A DNA stretch of 5,583 nucleotides, taken from positions 1-5,583 of the forward strand of contig CAJKOJ010000094.1 in NCBI GenBank assembly GCA_905201505.1, in the 5' to 3' direction. How positions within the stretch are numbered: position 1 is the first letter of the stretch; each line of letters opens with the position of its first letter. This DNA is from an uncultured Eubacteriales bacterium. GTDB taxonomy: Bacteria; Bacillota; Clostridia; Lachnospirales; CAG-274. The position numbers and the translations under genes are program-made. The notes below the pieces were generated by a model. That model made no database searches. It saw nothing but the letters and a program-made list of their open reading frames with translations, and was not told the DNA's origin. Of the stretch, positions 4,831 to 5,583 are shown piece by piece.

Positions 4831-5583
4831 CTATTCAAAACTAAAGTTCTTACCCTTTATATAACCCTCTAAGGCATACCTCATAGCATCCATTAAATGG
4901 TTGTCTGCATCTATGGGTTTATTTATATTATGTCCTTCTTTGTCCTTGTCCCAGCAATAAGAACCTATTTCTTTTATAAAGTTCTCACATTTAGGGTGTA
5001 TAAGTATCTCAAACCCCTGTATAAAATCAATGCCGTTATTTACACTGTCTTTGCCCTTTCTTGCAGGTTTTATATTCCATATACCTAATTCTCTCAAACG
5101 GTCAATACTCTTAGGCTCTGCACTGTCAGCTGTTATTCTTTCTTTACTGTAGCCTTTTTCTCTTATTGCATTTGCTATTTTCTCATTGCTTAAACCTTTC
5201 TCGTATATTTCATCAAATACATATATAACCCTGCCTTTAATGTCTATAAATCCGCAGAACAAGGCTGTAGGGTCGTTTGTGTATCCAAAATCCAATCCAA
5301 ACACACTTTCAATCCCCTCTAAAGCTGTGACTTCCTCAACTGTAAATATGTATTCACGATAGTTTTCATATACCAAACCGTCAGTAACACCCCAGTTGCC
5401 CAGCCCTGCAACCTGATAACGTCTTGGGTTATTTCTTTTCATATCCTCAAATACCTTTAAGTCAGCCTTATCAAGCCATTCATTGCACATATAGTTTGTA
5501 GTCATTGCAAGTATTTCACTGTCTTCTACATCAAAAAACCTCTTCTTAATCCAGTGCCTTTCATTCCACGGATTTAATGTCAG
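4831..5583 (-). CDS. terL: Terminase large subunit, C-terminal part (nuclease domain)
   Basis: This is the packaging motor's large subunit; the window holds its last 250 residues and its start lies beyond the right edge. The frame is open through the edge: upstream of the first in-frame ATG (5505-5503) it reads LTLNPWNERHWIKKRFFD, a conserved terminase stretch, so that ATG is internal. Next come NEWLDKAD and YQVAGLGNWGV, which end the ATPase part. The RNase H-like nuclease follows with three acidic motifs: FGLDFGYTNDPTAL (D98 of the visible part), ITADSAEPKS (D153) and DADNHLMDAMRYAL (about D227 and D232). These are the expected metal-binding aspartates of Terminase_3-type enzymes that cut concatemeric DNA at the start and end of packaging. 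The gene stops with TAG at 4833-4831, 33 bases before the portal ATG. The Walker motifs are outside the window. No small terminase subunit is visible; it would lie further right. Confidence 0.95.
   Translation of the reverse strand: MTLNPWNERHWIKKRFFDVEDSEILAMTTNYMCNEWLDKADLKVFEDMKRNNPRRYQVAGLGNWGVTDGLVYENYREYIFTVEEVTALEGIESVFGLDFGYTNDPTALFCGFIDIKGRVIYVFDEIYEKGLSNEKIANAIREKGYSKERITADSAEPKSIDRLRELGIWNIKPARKGKDSVNNGIDFIQGFEILIHPKCENFIKEIGSYCWDKDKEGHNINKPIDADNHLMDAMRYALEGYIKGKNFSFE

Noticed and set aside
4831..5505. Terminase starting at the internal ATG 5505
   Set aside because: The frame continues upstream with the conserved LTLNPWNERHWIKKRFFD stretch to the window edge, so the ATG is internal.
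1..5583. CRISPR array, insertion sequence, integrase or attachment site
   Set aside because: No spaced direct repeats, transposase, integrase or tRNA-like attachment sequence could be found.

Overview
The window is the head-morphogenesis (structural) module of a tailed bacteriophage or prophage from a low-GC Firmicute, most likely a gut-type member of the Clostridia. The evidence is the AT-rich sequence, the strong AAGGAGG-type ribosome binding sites, and an SPP1-like gene order: terminase large subunit, SPP1 gp6-type portal, SPP1 gp7/MuF minor head protein, small genes, GP20-type scaffold, major coat protein. Every supported gene lies on the minus strand, so the operon reads from the right edge to the left edge. 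Host assignment is inference from composition and protein style only.

Layout in transcription order. 5583-4831: C-terminal 250 residues of the terminase large subunit, which holds the nuclease; the start is outside the window. 4797-3337: complete portal protein. 3344-1869: MuF minor head protein whose C-terminal third looks like a PBECR-type nuclease, i.e. a capsid-borne polymorphic toxin. 1885-1694: an apparently independent non-coding unit with a near-consensus promoter overlapping the 3' end of the MuF gene, a ~155-nt structured RNA and a strong intrinsic terminator. 1680-1651: a second tandem terminator. 1621-1433 and 1421-1224: two small unknown proteins of 62 and 65 aa with good ribosome binding sites. 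1223-905: about 320 bases without a convincing gene, ending in another minus-strand terminator and a 16-bp palindrome. 904-317: GTG-started scaffold. 298-1: N-terminal 99 residues of the major coat protein.

How it works together. Terminase packages DNA through the portal ring into a procapsid built from coat protein on the scaffold. The MuF protein sits at the portal and inside the head, and its C-terminal nuclease-like domain could be delivered with the DNA. The small structured RNA unit between MuF and the scaffold has the layout of a phage 'moron' (own promoter, own terminator, same strand as its host operon). Every G-U pair in its main helix and in both terminators is paired only in the minus-strand RNA. 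I do not recognise the RNA with confidence; it is the best candidate here for something undescribed. Three intrinsic terminators lie between MuF and scaffold, so late transcription of scaffold and coat must read through them, be antiterminated, or use a promoter I could not see.
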